DNA from: Bacteroidales bacterium
Lineage (GTDB): Bacteria > Bacteroidota > Bacteroidia > Bacteroidales > Muribaculaceae
Assembly: GCA_900770215.1 (NCBI GenBank)
Contig: CAAGJW010000062.1
Coordinates: forward strand, 25,331-89,330
Reading direction: 5' to 3'
DNA length: 64,000 nucleotides
Below, piece after piece: positions 49,100 to 58,111 of this stretch; within the stretch, counting starts at the first letter, position 1; every line of letters begins with the position of its first letter. Made by a program: the position numbers and the translations under genes. Below the pieces are notes generated by a model, which was not told the DNA's origin, ran no database searches, and was given only the letters and a program-made list of their open reading frames with translations.

Positions 49100-49717
49100 A
49101 TGCCAGGATTATTAGGAAAGAAAATCGGAATGACATCCGTTTTCAGTGCCGACGGTAAAAACATACCGTGCACTGTTATCGAAGTAGGTCCTTGTGTTGT
49201 AACTCAGGTTAAGACTGTCGAAAAAGACGGCTACGCAGCTTTGCAGCTCGGTTTCCAGGAGAAAACCCAGAAGCATACCACAAAGCCCGAAGCAGGTCAC
49301 TTCAAGAAAGCCGGTTGCAAGCCACAACGCCACTTGGCCGAGTTCAAAGATTTTGATGGTGAGTACAAGCTTGGTGATACTGTCACCGTAGATTTGTTCA
49401 ACGACGCCACCTTTGTCGATGTGATCGGCATATCTAAAGGTAAAGGTTTCCAGGGCGTTGTCAAGCGCCATGGTTTCGGCGGTGTGGGCCAGGCCACTCA
49501 CGGCCAGGACGACCGCTATCGCGCTCCCGGTTCAATCGGTGCCTGCTCCTACCCAGCAATCGTGTTCAAGGGCATGCGCATGGCCGGCCACATGGGCAGC
49601 GACCGCGTGACTGTTCAAAATCTACAAGTAGTTAAAGTGCTGCCTGAAAACAACCTCCTTCTCGTGAAGGGCAGTGTTCCAGGCGCTAAAGGTTCAATTT
49701 TATCAATCGTTAAGTAA
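49100..49717 (+). CDS. rplC: 50S ribosomal protein L3
   Basis: 205 residues: PGLLGKKIGMTSVF at the start, GKGFQGVVKRHGFGGVGQATHGQ and the loop residues near GSIGACSYPA. Its TAA shares the A with the ATG of rplD, so the two are translationally coupled. Confidence 0.98.
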   Translation: MPGLLGKKIGMTSVFSADGKNIPCTVIEVGPCVVTQVKTVEKDGYAALQLGFQEKTQKHTTKPEAGHFKKAGCKPQRHLAEFKDFDGEYKLGDTVTVDLFNDATFVDVIGISKGKGFQGVVKRHGFGGVGQATHGQDDRYRAPGSIGACSYPAIVFKGMRMAGHMGSDRVTVQNLQVVKVLPENNLLLVKGSVPGAKGSILSIVK

Positions 49718-50340
49718 TGGAACTCGCAGTATATAACATCAAAGGTGAAGACACCGGGAAAAAGGTAACCCTCAACGATGAGGTCTTTGCACTTGCCGAG
49801 CCCAATGAGCACGCTGTGTATCTCGATGTCAAGCAGTACCTCGCCAATCAGCGCCAGGGTACCTCAAAATCGAAGGAAAGAAGTGAGATTTCAGGTTCTA
49901 CCAAGAAGCTTGGCCGCCAGAAAGGTGGCGGCGGTGCCCGTCATGGCGACATCAAGTCTCCAGTGATGGTGGGCGGCGGCCGCATCTTCGGTCCCAAGCC
50001 TCGCAACTATAGCTTCAAGCTCAACAAGAAGGTGAAGGCTCTAGCACGCCGTTCTGCTCTTACTTTCAAGGCTCAGAACAACCAGATCGTCGTGGTCGAA
50101 GACCTTAACTTTGAGGCTCCGAAGACTAAAGAATTTGTAAATTTTGCTAAAAATCTTAAACTTGACGGCCAGAAGGTTGTGCTCGTTTTAGAGAACCAAA
50201 ATAAAAACGTATTTTTGTCGGCTCGTAATATTGAGCAAGCCAGCGTGTATACTGCTTCGGAGCTGAACACCTACCGTGTCTTGAACAACAAGACCCTGGT
50301 GCTCACCGAGAGCAGTGTAGCTGTGTTAAATCAATTTTAA
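49717..50340 (+). CDS. rplD: 50S ribosomal protein L4
   Basis: 207 residues: RQGTSKSKERSEISGSTKKLGRQKGGGGARHGDIKSP (given in part) is the exit-tunnel loop, followed by FGPKPRNYSFKLNKKVK. In some bacteria L4 represses its own operon. Complete. Confidence 0.97.
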   Translation: MELAVYNIKGEDTGKKVTLNDEVFALAEPNEHAVYLDVKQYLANQRQGTSKSKERSEISGSTKKLGRQKGGGGARHGDIKSPVMVGGGRIFGPKPRNYSFKLNKKVKALARRSALTFKAQNNQIVVVEDLNFEAPKTKEFVNFAKNLKLDGQKVVLVLENQNKNVFLSARNIEQASVYTASELNTYRVLNNKTLVLTESSVAVLNQF

Positions 50341-50357
50341 AAAGGAGATATAAAGTT

Positions 50358-50648
50358 ATGGACATAATGATCAAACCTATCGTCACTGAGAAGGCCAACG
50401 CTATCAGCGAGAAGACCAATCGTTATTCATTCACGGTATCTCCCGAGGCCAACAAGTATCAGATCAAGAACTTGGTCGAGAAGCTCTACGACGTGAAAGT
50501 CGTGGGCGTGAGCACGATGAACTACGATGGCAAGAAGAAAATGCGCTACACCAAGCGCGGTATCCAGCGCGGCAAGGTGGCAGCTTTCAAAAAAGCTGTC
50601 GTGACTGTCGCCGAGGGTCAAACCATTGATTTCTATAGTAATATTTAA
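50358..50648 (+). CDS. rplW: 50S ribosomal protein L23
   Basis: 96 residues: IKPIVTEKANAISEKTNRYSF and NKYQIKNLVEKLYDVKVVGV. Located at the tunnel exit. It is preceded by an unusually strong AAGGAG site (50342-50347). Confidence 0.97.
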   Translation: MDIMIKPIVTEKANAISEKTNRYSFTVSPEANKYQIKNLVEKLYDVKVVGVSTMNYDGKKKMRYTKRGIQRGKVAAFKKAVVTVAEGQTIDFYSNI

Positions 50649-50656
50649 TAAAAGAA

Positions 50657-51481
50657 ATGGCAGTTAGAAAATTGAAGCCCACAACACCGGGGCAAAGACA
50701 CAAGATTATTGGTGTATTTGATGAAATCACTGCTCGTACACCAGAAAAGTCTCTTGTGGTCGGCAAGCGCGTCACTGGCGGTCGCAACAATGAGGGTCAC
50801 CTCACCATGCGTTACCTGGGTGGCGGTCACAAGCGCAAATACCGCTTCATCGACTTCAAGAGAAACAAAGACGGTGTACCAGCTACAGTAAAGTCGATCG
50901 AGTACGACCCCAACCGTTCGGCTCGCATCGCCCTGCTTTACTATGCAGATGGTTATAAAGCTTATATCATTGCCCCTAATGGTCTCCAGGTGGGTGCAAC
51001 GGTATTAAGCGGTGAGAACGTAGCCCCTGAACTGGGAAACGCGCTTCCACTGAGTCACATTCCTGTTGGTACTTTAATTCACAACATTGAAATGCGCCCT
51101 GGCCAGGGTGCTAGAATTGCTCGTAGCGCCGGCACCTATGCCCAGCTCACCTCGCGTGACGGCGACTATGCAATTATCAAATTACCTTCGGGCGAAACCC
51201 GCAAGATCCTTGCTGCTTGCAAGGCTACTGTAGGCGTTGTGGGCAACTCTGATCACGCTCTCGAGCAGTCGGGCAAGGCTGGACGCTCGCGCTGGCTGGG
51301 TCGCCGTCCTCACAACCGCGGTGTCGTGATGAACCCTGTGGATCACCCCATGGGTGGTGGCGAAGGCCGCCAGTCGGGTGGTCACCCACGTTCGCGCAAT
51401 GGCCTTTATGCAAAGGGCTTGAAGACACGTGCACCGAAGAAGCTGTCTTCGAAGTATATTATCGAAAGAAGAAAGAAGTAA
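50657..51481 (+). CDS. rplB: 50S ribosomal protein L2
   Basis: 274 residues: GRNNEGHLTMRYLGGGHKRKYR, GQGARIARSAGTYAQL and NPVDHPMGGGEGRQSGGHPRS with the conserved His needed at the peptidyl transferase centre. Complete. Confidence 0.98.
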   Translation: MAVRKLKPTTPGQRHKIIGVFDEITARTPEKSLVVGKRVTGGRNNEGHLTMRYLGGGHKRKYRFIDFKRNKDGVPATVKSIEYDPNRSARIALLYYADGYKAYIIAPNGLQVGATVLSGENVAPELGNALPLSHIPVGTLIHNIEMRPGQGARIARSAGTYAQLTSRDGDYAIIKLPSGETRKILAACKATVGVVGNSDHALEQSGKAGRSRWLGRRPHNRGVVMNPVDHPMGGGEGRQSGGHPRSRNGLYAKGLKTRAPKKLSSKYIIERRKK

Positions 51482-51500
51482 TTTGATTAAACATTAAACT

Positions 51501-51767
51501 ATGAGTCGTTCATTAAAAAAAGGCCCTTACATTAGTGTTAAGCTCGAGAAGAAAGTCGACGCTATGAACGAGAGCGGCAGGAAGAGTGTGATCAAGACCT
51601 GGTCGCGCGCCTCTATGATCGCCCCCGAGTTTGTAGGCCACACCTTCGCTGTGCACAATGGAAACAAGTTCATTCCCGTCTATGTTACCGAGAACATGGT
51701 AGGTCACAAGCTCGGCGAGTTCGCCCCCACACGCACCTTCCGTGGTCACAGCGGCAACAACAAGTAA
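51501..51767 (+). CDS. rpsS: 30S ribosomal protein S19
   Basis: 88 residues: SRSLKKGPYISVKLEKKV, WSRASMIAPEFVGHTFAVHNG and KLGEFAPTRTFRGHS. Complete, 19 bases after rplB. Confidence 0.97.
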   Translation: MSRSLKKGPYISVKLEKKVDAMNESGRKSVIKTWSRASMIAPEFVGHTFAVHNGNKFIPVYVTENMVGHKLGEFAPTRTFRGHSGNNK

Positions 51768-51813
51768 TGGGCCCGGGATATCATTTCATTGACAAAAAAA
51801 AGAATTAAATACA

Positions 51814-52224
51814 ATGGGTAAAAGAAAAAGAGAAACAGCCAACAAAATCAAGGAAGCCCGCCGCGAGCTCACCTTTGCCAAGCTGAAAAACGTGCCAAGC
51901 TCTCCCCGCAAGATGCGTCTTGTGGCCGACATGGTGCGCGGCGTAGAGGTGTTCAAGGCCTTGGGTCTCCTTCATTTCTCCAATAAGCAAGCTGCTGTCG
52001 ACGTTGAGAAACTCCTCAAGTCGGCCATTTCCAACTGGGAGCAGAAGAATGGCAAGAAGGCAGAGAACGGCGAGCTTTACATCAAGACAATCACTGTCGA
52101 TTGCGCTCCAATGCTCAAGCGTCTCCGTCCAGCTCCACAAGGCCGTGGCTACCGCATTCGCAAGCGCTCCAACCACATCACCTTGTATGTAGACACGATT
52201 AATAAAGACACTAAAGACGCATAA
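51814..52224 (+). CDS. rplV: 50S ribosomal protein L22
   Basis: 136 residues: NVPSSPRKMRLVADMVRGVEV and RLRPAPQGRGYRIRKRSNHITL, the tunnel loop and core. Complete. Confidence 0.97.
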   Translation: MGKRKRETANKIKEARRELTFAKLKNVPSSPRKMRLVADMVRGVEVFKALGLLHFSNKQAAVDVEKLLKSAISNWEQKNGKKAENGELYIKTITVDCAPMLKRLRPAPQGRGYRIRKRSNHITLYVDTINKDTKDA

Positions 52225-52229
52225 AGATT

Positions 52230-52949
52230 ATGGGACAGAAAGTAAATCCAATTAGCAATCGTTTAGGTATCATCCGTGGTTGGGACTCCAACTGGTACGG
52301 TGGTAGTAATTATGGAGATACTCTTGTCGAGGATTCGAAAATCCGCAAGTATCTTAACGTGCGTCTGGCCAAGGCCAGTGTGTCGCGCATCGTCATCGAG
52401 CGCACGCTCAAGCTGGTGACCATCACCATCTGCACTTCTCGCCCGGGCCTCATCATCGGCAAGGGTGGCCAGGATGTCGACAAGCTCAAGGAAGAGCTCA
52501 AGAACCTCACCAACAAAGACGTGCAAATCAACATCTACGAGGTGAAGCGTCCCGAGCTCGACGCCGAGATCGTGGCCAACAACATCGCTCACCAGATCGA
52601 GGGCAAGATCGCCTATCGCCGTGCTGTGAAGATGGCTATCGCCTCGACTATGCGCATGGGTGCCGAGGGCATCAAGATCCAGGTCAACGGCCGCTTGAAC
52701 GGCGCCGAGATGGCCCGAAGCGAGATGTTCAAGGAAGGCCGCACACCGCTGCACACGCTGCGTGCCGATATCGACTACGCTCTGGTTCCCGCTCTCACCA
52801 AGGTGGGCCTCATCGGCGTCAAGGTCTGGATATGCCGCGGTGAGGTTTACGGCAAGAAGGACCTTGCCCCCAACTTCACACAGAGCAGCAACGAGCGCCG
52901 CTCGGGCGGTCGTCGTGGCGGTTTCCGCAATAAAAAGAACAACCGTTAA
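52230..52949 (+). CDS. rpsC: 30S ribosomal protein S3
   Basis: 239 residues: GQKVNPISNRLGIIRGWDSNW, the KH domain with RPGLIIGKGGQDVDKLKEEL and GRLNGAEMARSEMFKEGRTPLHTLRADIDYA (given in part). Starts five bases after rplV. Confidence 0.98.
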   Translation: MGQKVNPISNRLGIIRGWDSNWYGGSNYGDTLVEDSKIRKYLNVRLAKASVSRIVIERTLKLVTITICTSRPGLIIGKGGQDVDKLKEELKNLTNKDVQINIYEVKRPELDAEIVANNIAHQIEGKIAYRRAVKMAIASTMRMGAEGIKIQVNGRLNGAEMARSEMFKEGRTPLHTLRADIDYALVPALTKVGLIGVKVWICRGEVYGKKDLAPNFTQSSNERRSGGRRGGFRNKKNNR

Positions 52950-52984
52950 AAATCACATTTTAACAACAATTCTCAACTACAACA

Positions 52985-53419
52985 ATGTTACAACAACCAA
53001 AAAGATTAAAATATAGAAGACCGTCGGACGGACATCCTCGCAAGTATGCCAAGCGTGGCACCCATCTCGACTTCGGCTCATTCGGCATCAAGGCACTTGA
53101 GAGCAAGTGGATCACCGCTCGCCAGATCGAGGCCGCCCGTGTGGCCGTGACACGCTACATGCAGCGTGAAGGTCAAATTTGGGTTCGCATCTTCCCCGAC
53201 AAGCCATTCACCCGCAAGCCAGCCGACGTGCGTATGGGTAAAGGTAAGGGCGATGTGGCCGGTTACGTGGCTCCTGTTTTCCCAGGACGCATTCTCATCG
53301 AGGTCGACGGCGTGAGCTACGACGTTGCCAAGGAGGCCCTGCGCCTGGCTGCCCAGAAGCTCCCCATCCCCACCAAGTTTGTGGTAGCACGCAATTATGA
53401 TCCATCTCAAACTGTGTAA
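52985..53419 (+). CDS. rplP: 50S ribosomal protein L16
   Basis: 144 residues: LQQPKRLKYRRPSDGHPRKYA, ARVAVTRYMQREGQIWVRIFP and MGKGKGDVAGYVAPVFPG. Complete. Confidence 0.97.
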   Translation: MLQQPKRLKYRRPSDGHPRKYAKRGTHLDFGSFGIKALESKWITARQIEAARVAVTRYMQREGQIWVRIFPDKPFTRKPADVRMGKGKGDVAGYVAPVFPGRILIEVDGVSYDVAKEALRLAAQKLPIPTKFVVARNYDPSQTV

Positions 53420-53434
53420 TTCTCAACAACGATT

Positions 53435-53635
53435 ATGAAAAAGGAAGACTTTAAGGAATTGAGCGACAAAGAACTCCTCGAGCGCCTGGATGCTGCCGAG
53501 AAGGAGTATGTTCAAGAAAAGATTCAGCATTCGATTTCCCCACTTGATAATCCCGCAAAGATTACACTCGACAGGAGAAACATTGCGCGCATCAAGACCG
53601 AGATACGTGCCCGTGAATTAAAAATCAATAAATAA
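53435..53635 (+). CDS. rpmC: 50S ribosomal protein L29
   Basis: 66 residues: MKKEDFKELSDKELLERLDA and NPAKITLDRRNIARIKTEIRARE, a two-helix protein at the tunnel exit. Confidence 0.96.
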   Translation: MKKEDFKELSDKELLERLDAAEKEYVQEKIQHSISPLDNPAKITLDRRNIARIKTEIRARELKINK

Positions 53636-53646
53636 TCCCAAGCACA

Positions 53647-53904
53647 ATGGAAAAGAGAAATTTAAGAAAAGAGAGAATTGGGGTTGTTTCCAGCAACAAG
53701 GGTGACAAGACTATCACTGTGACTATCAAGTGGAAGGAAAAACACCCAATCTACGGCAAGTTTGTCAACAAGACCAAGAAATATCACGCTCACGACGAGA
53801 AAAACGAGTGCCACGTTGGCGACAAGGTGCGCCTCATGGAAACCCGCCCGCTGAGCAAGACCAAGAGATGGAGATTAGTTGAAATCATCGAAAAAGCTAA
53901 GTAA
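53647..53904 (+). CDS. rpsQ: 30S ribosomal protein S17
   Basis: 85 residues: RNLRKERIGVVSSNKGDKTI and HPIYGKFVNKTKKYHAHDE, then DKVRLMETRPLSKTKRWRLV. OB fold; complete. Confidence 0.97.
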   Translation: MEKRNLRKERIGVVSSNKGDKTITVTIKWKEKHPIYGKFVNKTKKYHAHDEKNECHVGDKVRLMETRPLSKTKRWRLVEIIEKAK

Positions 53905-53913
53905 TTTAAAATT

Positions 53914-54279
53914 ATGATTCAGACAGAAACCAGATTATCAGTTGCCGACAATAGCGGTGCCCGCGAGGTGCTCTGCATCCGCGTGCTCGGTGGCACTGGC
54001 CGTCGCTATGCCTCGGTGGGCGATACCATCGTGGTGAGCGTCAAGAGTGCCATTCCTTCTTCGGAGGTCAAAAAAGGCACTGTATCACGTGCTGTGGTTG
54101 TGCGCACAAGCAAGGAAATACGCCGTGCCGACGGTTCCTACATCCGCTTCGACGACAACGCATGTGTTTTAATCAACAATACAGGTGAGCTGCGTGGCAC
54201 CCGTATCTTCGGCCCCGTTGCCCGCGAGCTGCGTGCAACCAACATGAAGATCGTCTCGCTTGCTCCCGAAGTACTTTAA
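53914..54279 (+). CDS. rplN: 50S ribosomal protein L14
   Basis: 121 residues: MIQTETRLSVADNSGAREVL, GTVSRAVVVRTSKEIRRADGS and GTRIFGPVARELR. Complete. Confidence 0.98.
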   Translation: MIQTETRLSVADNSGAREVLCIRVLGGTGRRYASVGDTIVVSVKSAIPSSEVKKGTVSRAVVVRTSKEIRRADGSYIRFDDNACVLINNTGELRGTRIFGPVARELRATNMKIVSLAPEVL

Positions 54280-54309
54280 TTTTACATTCTATCACAGTTA
54301 AAAAAGTAA

Positions 54310-54639
54310 ATGGCTAAGTTACACATAAAGAAAGGCGATACAGTCTATGTGCTCGCCGGTGACGACAAGGGTAAAACTGGTCGTGTCCTCAGCGTGCTGG
54401 CTAAGGAGAACCGTGCTATCGTAGAAGGTATCAACATGGTGTCGAAGAGCACCAAGCCTAGCGCTAAGCATCCGCAAGGCGGCATTATCAAGATGGAAGC
54501 CCCCATTCACTTGTCCAATCTCAACCCTGTCGACCCCAAGAGTGGCAAGACTCCCAGGCCCACACGCGTTGGCTTCAGGAAGGACGAGCAGGGCAAAACA
54601 GTACGTTACGCTAAAAAATCAGGAGAGGAGATTAAATAA
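54310..54639 (+). CDS. rplX: 50S ribosomal protein L24
   Basis: 109 residues: KLHIKKGDTVYVLAGDDKGKTG (KOW motif) and PKSGKTPRPTRVGFRKDE. The last base of its TAA is the A of the rplE ATG. Confidence 0.97.
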   Translation: MAKLHIKKGDTVYVLAGDDKGKTGRVLSVLAKENRAIVEGINMVSKSTKPSAKHPQGGIIKMEAPIHLSNLNPVDPKSGKTPRPTRVGFRKDEQGKTVRYAKKSGEEIK

Positions 54640-55184
54640 TGGCTACAACGCTTAAGAAACAATACGACGAGAAAATTGCTCCAGCGCTGATGAAGCAATT
54701 TAACTACAGCAGCACAATGCAGATCCCCCGCCTGGTCAAGATTGTGCTCAACGAGGGCCTCGGCGATGCCACCCAGGACAAGAAGATCATCGACACTGCT
54801 ATCAATGAGTTGACTACTATCACCGGCCAGAAGGCTGTGCCCACACTCTCGAAGAAGGATATCTCCAACTTCCGTGTGCGCAAGAAGATGCCTATCGGCG
54901 CTCGTGTCACCCTGCGTCGCGACCGCATGTATGAGTTCATGGAGCGCTTCATCCGCATCGCTCTGCCCCGCATCCGCGACTTCAAGGGCATCGAGGGCAA
55001 GCTCGACGGACGCGGCAACTACACCGTGGGCATCCAGGAGCAGATCATCTTCCCCGAGATCAACATCGACAGCGTGAGCAAGATGACGGGTATGAACATC
55101 ACCTTTGTCACCACGGCCAAGACCGATGAGGAGGGCTACGCATTGCTCAAGGAGTTCGGGCTGCCTTTCAAAAACGCAAAGTAA
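54639..55184 (+). CDS. rplE: 50S ribosomal protein L5
   Basis: 181 residues: IPRLVKIVLNEGLGDATQDKK, KKDISNFRVRKKMPIGARVTLR and YTVGIQEQIIFPEINIDS. Binds 5S rRNA. Complete. Confidence 0.98.
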   Translation: MATTLKKQYDEKIAPALMKQFNYSSTMQIPRLVKIVLNEGLGDATQDKKIIDTAINELTTITGQKAVPTLSKKDISNFRVRKKMPIGARVTLRRDRMYEFMERFIRIALPRIRDFKGIEGKLDGRGNYTVGIQEQIIFPEINIDSVSKMTGMNITFVTTAKTDEEGYALLKEFGLPFKNAK

Positions 55185-55212
55185 ATTTTAATTCACAGTT
55201 TAATCTAACGAT

Positions 55213-55482
55213 ATGGCAAAAGAATCAATGAAAGCCCGTCAGGCCAAGCGCGTGAAGCTTGTGGCTAAATATGCCGCCAAGCGTGCCGAGCTCAAGAAGG
55301 CCGGCGACTACGAAGCTCTTCAGAAACTGCCTCACAATGCATCTCCGGTGCGTCTGCACAACATCTGCAAGATGTCGGGACGCCCCAAGGGCTACATGCG
55401 CCAGTTTGGCATCTCTCGCATCGACTTCCGCGAGATGGCTTCGGCTGGTCTCATCCCGGGCGTGAAGAAAGCAAGCTGGTAA
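55213..55482 (+). CDS. rpsN: 30S ribosomal protein S14 (zinc-free form)
   Basis: 89 residues: MAKESMKARQAKRVKLVAKY and GRPKGYMRQFGISRIDFREMA. Only one Cys, so this is the long C-minus type without a zinc site. Confidence 0.97.
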   Translation: MAKESMKARQAKRVKLVAKYAAKRAELKKAGDYEALQKLPHNASPVRLHNICKMSGRPKGYMRQFGISRIDFREMASAGLIPGVKKASW

Positions 55483-55582
55483 CACATGACAGGCGCTTTT
55501 CAACGCTACAACAACAGTAAACTACAATTAAAGTATTAAATATTGTTCGGGCACTCCGAATCAATTTAAACAATTAAAAATA

Positions 55583-55984
55583 ATGACTGATCCAATTGCA
55601 GATTATTTAACAAGATTGAGGAATGCGATCAAGGCACAGCATCGTGTTGTTGAAATCCCTTCTTCGAAATTGAAAAAAGAGATCACCAAGATCCTCTTTG
55701 ACCAGGGCTACATCCTCAACTACAAGTTTGTAGAGTCACAGGACAGCCCCATCGGCACTATCAAGATCGCGCTCAAATACGACAGCGTCGACAAGGTGAA
55801 CGCCATCAAGTGCCTCACGCGTGTGTCGCGCCCAGGCCTGCGCCAGTACACAGGCTACAAAGACATGCCACGCGTTCTCAACGGTTTAGGTATCGCCATT
55901 CTCTCTACCTCTCAAGGCGTGATGACCAACAAGGAGGCCAAGGAGAAGAAAATAGGCGGTGAAGTTTTGTGTTACGTTTATTAA
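55583..55984 (+). CDS. rpsH: 30S ribosomal protein S8
   Basis: 133 residues: MTDPIADYLTRLRNAIKAQH and GLGIAILSTSQGVMTNKEAKE. 100 bases after rpsN. In E. coli S8 represses the spc operon; no target site was identified here. Confidence 0.97.
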   Translation: MTDPIADYLTRLRNAIKAQHRVVEIPSSKLKKEITKILFDQGYILNYKFVESQDSPIGTIKIALKYDSVDKVNAIKCLTRVSRPGLRQYTGYKDMPRVLNGLGIAILSTSQGVMTNKEAKEKKIGGEVLCYVY

Positions 55985-56002
55985 TGAAGGAGGAATTTAA
56001 TT

Positions 56003-56557
56003 ATGTCAAGAATAGGAAAATTGCCAATTGAGTTACCTGCCGGCGTAACAGTAGATGTGAAAGACAATGTGGTGACTGTGAAAGGTCCCAAGGGCGAGCT
56101 CAAGCAAGCCATCAACCCCGCCATTGGCGTTGAGGTGAAAGACGGCGTGCTCCACGTGACCCGTCCTGACGACAGCAAGCAGTCGCGCGCCCAGCACGGC
56201 CTGTACCGTGCCTTGATCCACAATATGGTCGTGGGCGTGAGCGCAGGATATAAGAAAGAGATGGAGATCGTGGGTGTGGGTTACAAAGCCACTGCCAACG
56301 GCCAAGTGCTGGAACTGGCACTGGGCTACTCTCATGCCATCTATCTCAAGATGCCTCCCGAGGTGCATGTTGAGGCCAAGAGTGAGCGCAACAAGAACCC
56401 GCTCATCACGCTCGAGTCGGCCGACAAGCAATTGCTCGGCCAGATTTGCGCCAAGATACGCTCGTTCCGCAAGCCAGAGCCTTACAAGGGCAAGGGTATC
56501 AAGTTCGTTGGCGAGGTAATTCGTCGCAAGTCGGGTAAAACGGCAGCTGCCAAATAA
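56003..56557 (+). CDS. rplF: 50S ribosomal protein L6
   Basis: 184 residues: SRIGKLPIELPAGVTVDVKD and RSFRKPEPYKGKGIKFVGEVIRRK near the C-terminus. It has a full AAGGAGG site (55987-55993) nine bases upstream, rare in this phylum. Confidence 0.97.
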   Translation: MSRIGKLPIELPAGVTVDVKDNVVTVKGPKGELKQAINPAIGVEVKDGVLHVTRPDDSKQSRAQHGLYRALIHNMVVGVSAGYKKEMEIVGVGYKATANGQVLELALGYSHAIYLKMPPEVHVEAKSERNKNPLITLESADKQLLGQICAKIRSFRKPEPYKGKGIKFVGEVIRRKSGKTAAAK

Positions 56558-56579
56558 CAATTGAATAGAGAAAACAGTT

Positions 56580-56921
56580 ATGATATCTAAAATCCAAAGA
56601 CGATATAAAATCAAGGCACGCATTCGTGGCAAGATCAGCGGCACGGCCGAGCGTCCACGTCTGTGTGTGTTCCGCAGCAACAAGCAAATCTATGCTCAGC
56701 TCATCGACGACGTTGCTGGCAAAACTGTAGTTTCGGCATCCTCCAAGGGAATCGCCGAGGGTACTAAATCTGAAATCGCAGCCAAGGTGGGCGAGGCTGT
56801 TGCCAAAAAGGCGCAAGACGCTGGCATCACCAGCGTGGTGTTTGACCGCAACGGCTTCCTCTTCCATGGCAGAGTTAAATCACTGGCCGATGGCGCTCGC
56901 AAAGGCGGACTTAAATTTTAA
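56580..56921 (+). CDS. rplR: 50S ribosomal protein L18
   Basis: 113 residues: RRYKIKARIRGKISGTAERPRL, FRSNKQIYAQLID and FDRNGFLFHGRVKSLADGARKGGL. Binds 5S rRNA. Complete. Confidence 0.97.
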   Translation: MISKIQRRYKIKARIRGKISGTAERPRLCVFRSNKQIYAQLIDDVAGKTVVSASSKGIAEGTKSEIAAKVGEAVAKKAQDAGITSVVFDRNGFLFHGRVKSLADGARKGGLKF

Positions 56922-56926
56922 AAATC

Positions 56927-57445
56927 ATGGTAAAGAAATATAATCGAGTTAAATCTACTAGCGATATAGAACTGAAAGATCGCCTTGTGGCTATCAACCG
57001 TACCACCAAGGTAACCAAGGGTGGCCGCACTTTCACTTTTGCCGCTATTGTTGTCGTGGGTGACGGCAACGGCATCATAGGCTACGGCCTGGGCAAAGCC
57101 AACGAGGTTACCACCGCCATTGCCAAGGGCGTGGAGGTGGCCAAGAAGAACCTCATCAAGGTGCCTGTGCACAGGGGTACGATCCCTCACGAGCAGACTG
57201 CCAAGTTTGGCGGCAGCCGCATCATCATGATGCCTGCCACTCCTGGTACTGGTGTGAAGGCCGGTGGTGCTATGCGTGCCGTGCTTGAGAGCGTGGGTAT
57301 CACCGATGTGATTTGTAAGTCGAAGGGCTCGAGCAACCCTCACAACCTTGTGAAGGCTACTATCGCTGCTCTGGGCGAGATGCGCTCGCCCATGGAAATC
57401 GCTCACCTGCGTGGCGTGACCCTTGACAAAGTGTTTAACGGTTAA
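56927..57445 (+). CDS. rpsE: 30S ribosomal protein S5
   Basis: 172 residues: LKDRLVAINRTTKVTKGGRTF, VVGDGNGIIGYGLGKANEV and GGAMRAVLESVGITDVICKSKGSSNPHNLVKA (given in part). Starts five bases after rplR. Confidence 0.97.
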   Translation: MVKKYNRVKSTSDIELKDRLVAINRTTKVTKGGRTFTFAAIVVVGDGNGIIGYGLGKANEVTTAIAKGVEVAKKNLIKVPVHRGTIPHEQTAKFGGSRIIMMPATPGTGVKAGGAMRAVLESVGITDVICKSKGSSNPHNLVKATIAALGEMRSPMEIAHLRGVTLDKVFNG

Positions 57446-57461
57446 AAATTAGTTTGCAGTT

Positions 57462-57641
57462 ATGGCTAAAATTAAGATTAAACAAGTTGTCAGCAGAATC
57501 AATCGTCCTGCTCGTCAGAAGAGGACCCTCGATGCACTGGGTCTGCACAAATTGAATCAAGTCGTTGAGAAGGAAGCTACTCCTCAAGTCTTGGGTATGG
57601 TTAACACAGTTCGTCATCTTGTCGAGGTGACCAACGCTTAA
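57462..57641 (+). CDS. rpmD: 50S ribosomal protein L30
   Basis: 59 residues, found by reading the gap between rpsE and rplO: MAKIKIKQVVSRINRPARQK, then TLDALGLHKLNQ and GMVNTVRHLVEVTNA. Short length and sequence match L30; gaps of 16 and 18 bases. Confidence 0.95.
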   Translation: MAKIKIKQVVSRINRPARQKRTLDALGLHKLNQVVEKEATPQVLGMVNTVRHLVEVTNA

Positions 57642-57659
57642 AAAACATTTAGAAGCATT

Positions 57660-58106
57660 ATGGATTTAAGTAATTTACAACCCGCTGTTGGTTCAAATAA
57701 GAAAAAACGTCGCATCGGACGTGGCCCAGGTTCTGGCAAAGGCGGAACTGCCACCCGTGGTAGCAAGGGTGCCAAGTCGCGTTCGGGCTACAAGAATAAA
57801 GTTGGTTTTGAAGGCGGACAGATGCCATTGCAGCGCCGCGTGCCTAAGGGCGGTTTCAAAAACATCAACCGCGTCGAGTACAAGGCCGTGAACCTGTCGA
57901 CCCTCGAGCAGCTGGCCACCGAGAAAAATCTCGAGAAGATCACTGTGGCCGACCTGCTCCAGGCAGGACTGGTGCGCAAGCGCCAGCTCGTGAAGATTCT
58001 GGGCAACGGCACACTCACCAAGAAGCTTGACGTAGAAGCCAACGCATTCTCTAAGAAAGCCGAGGAAGCTATCACAGCTGCAGGCGGCACAATTGCTAAA
58101 GTTTAA
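57660..58106 (+). CDS. rplO: 50S ribosomal protein L15
   Basis: 148 residues: MDLSNLQPAVGSNKKKRRIG, RGPGSGKGGTATRGSKGAKSRSG and FEGGQMPLQRRVPKGGFKN. Five bases before secY. Confidence 0.98.
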   Translation: MDLSNLQPAVGSNKKKRRIGRGPGSGKGGTATRGSKGAKSRSGYKNKVGFEGGQMPLQRRVPKGGFKNINRVEYKAVNLSTLEQLATEKNLEKITVADLLQAGLVRKRQLVKILGNGTLTKKLDVEANAFSKKAEEAITAAGGTIAKV

Positions 58107-58111
58107 AGCTA

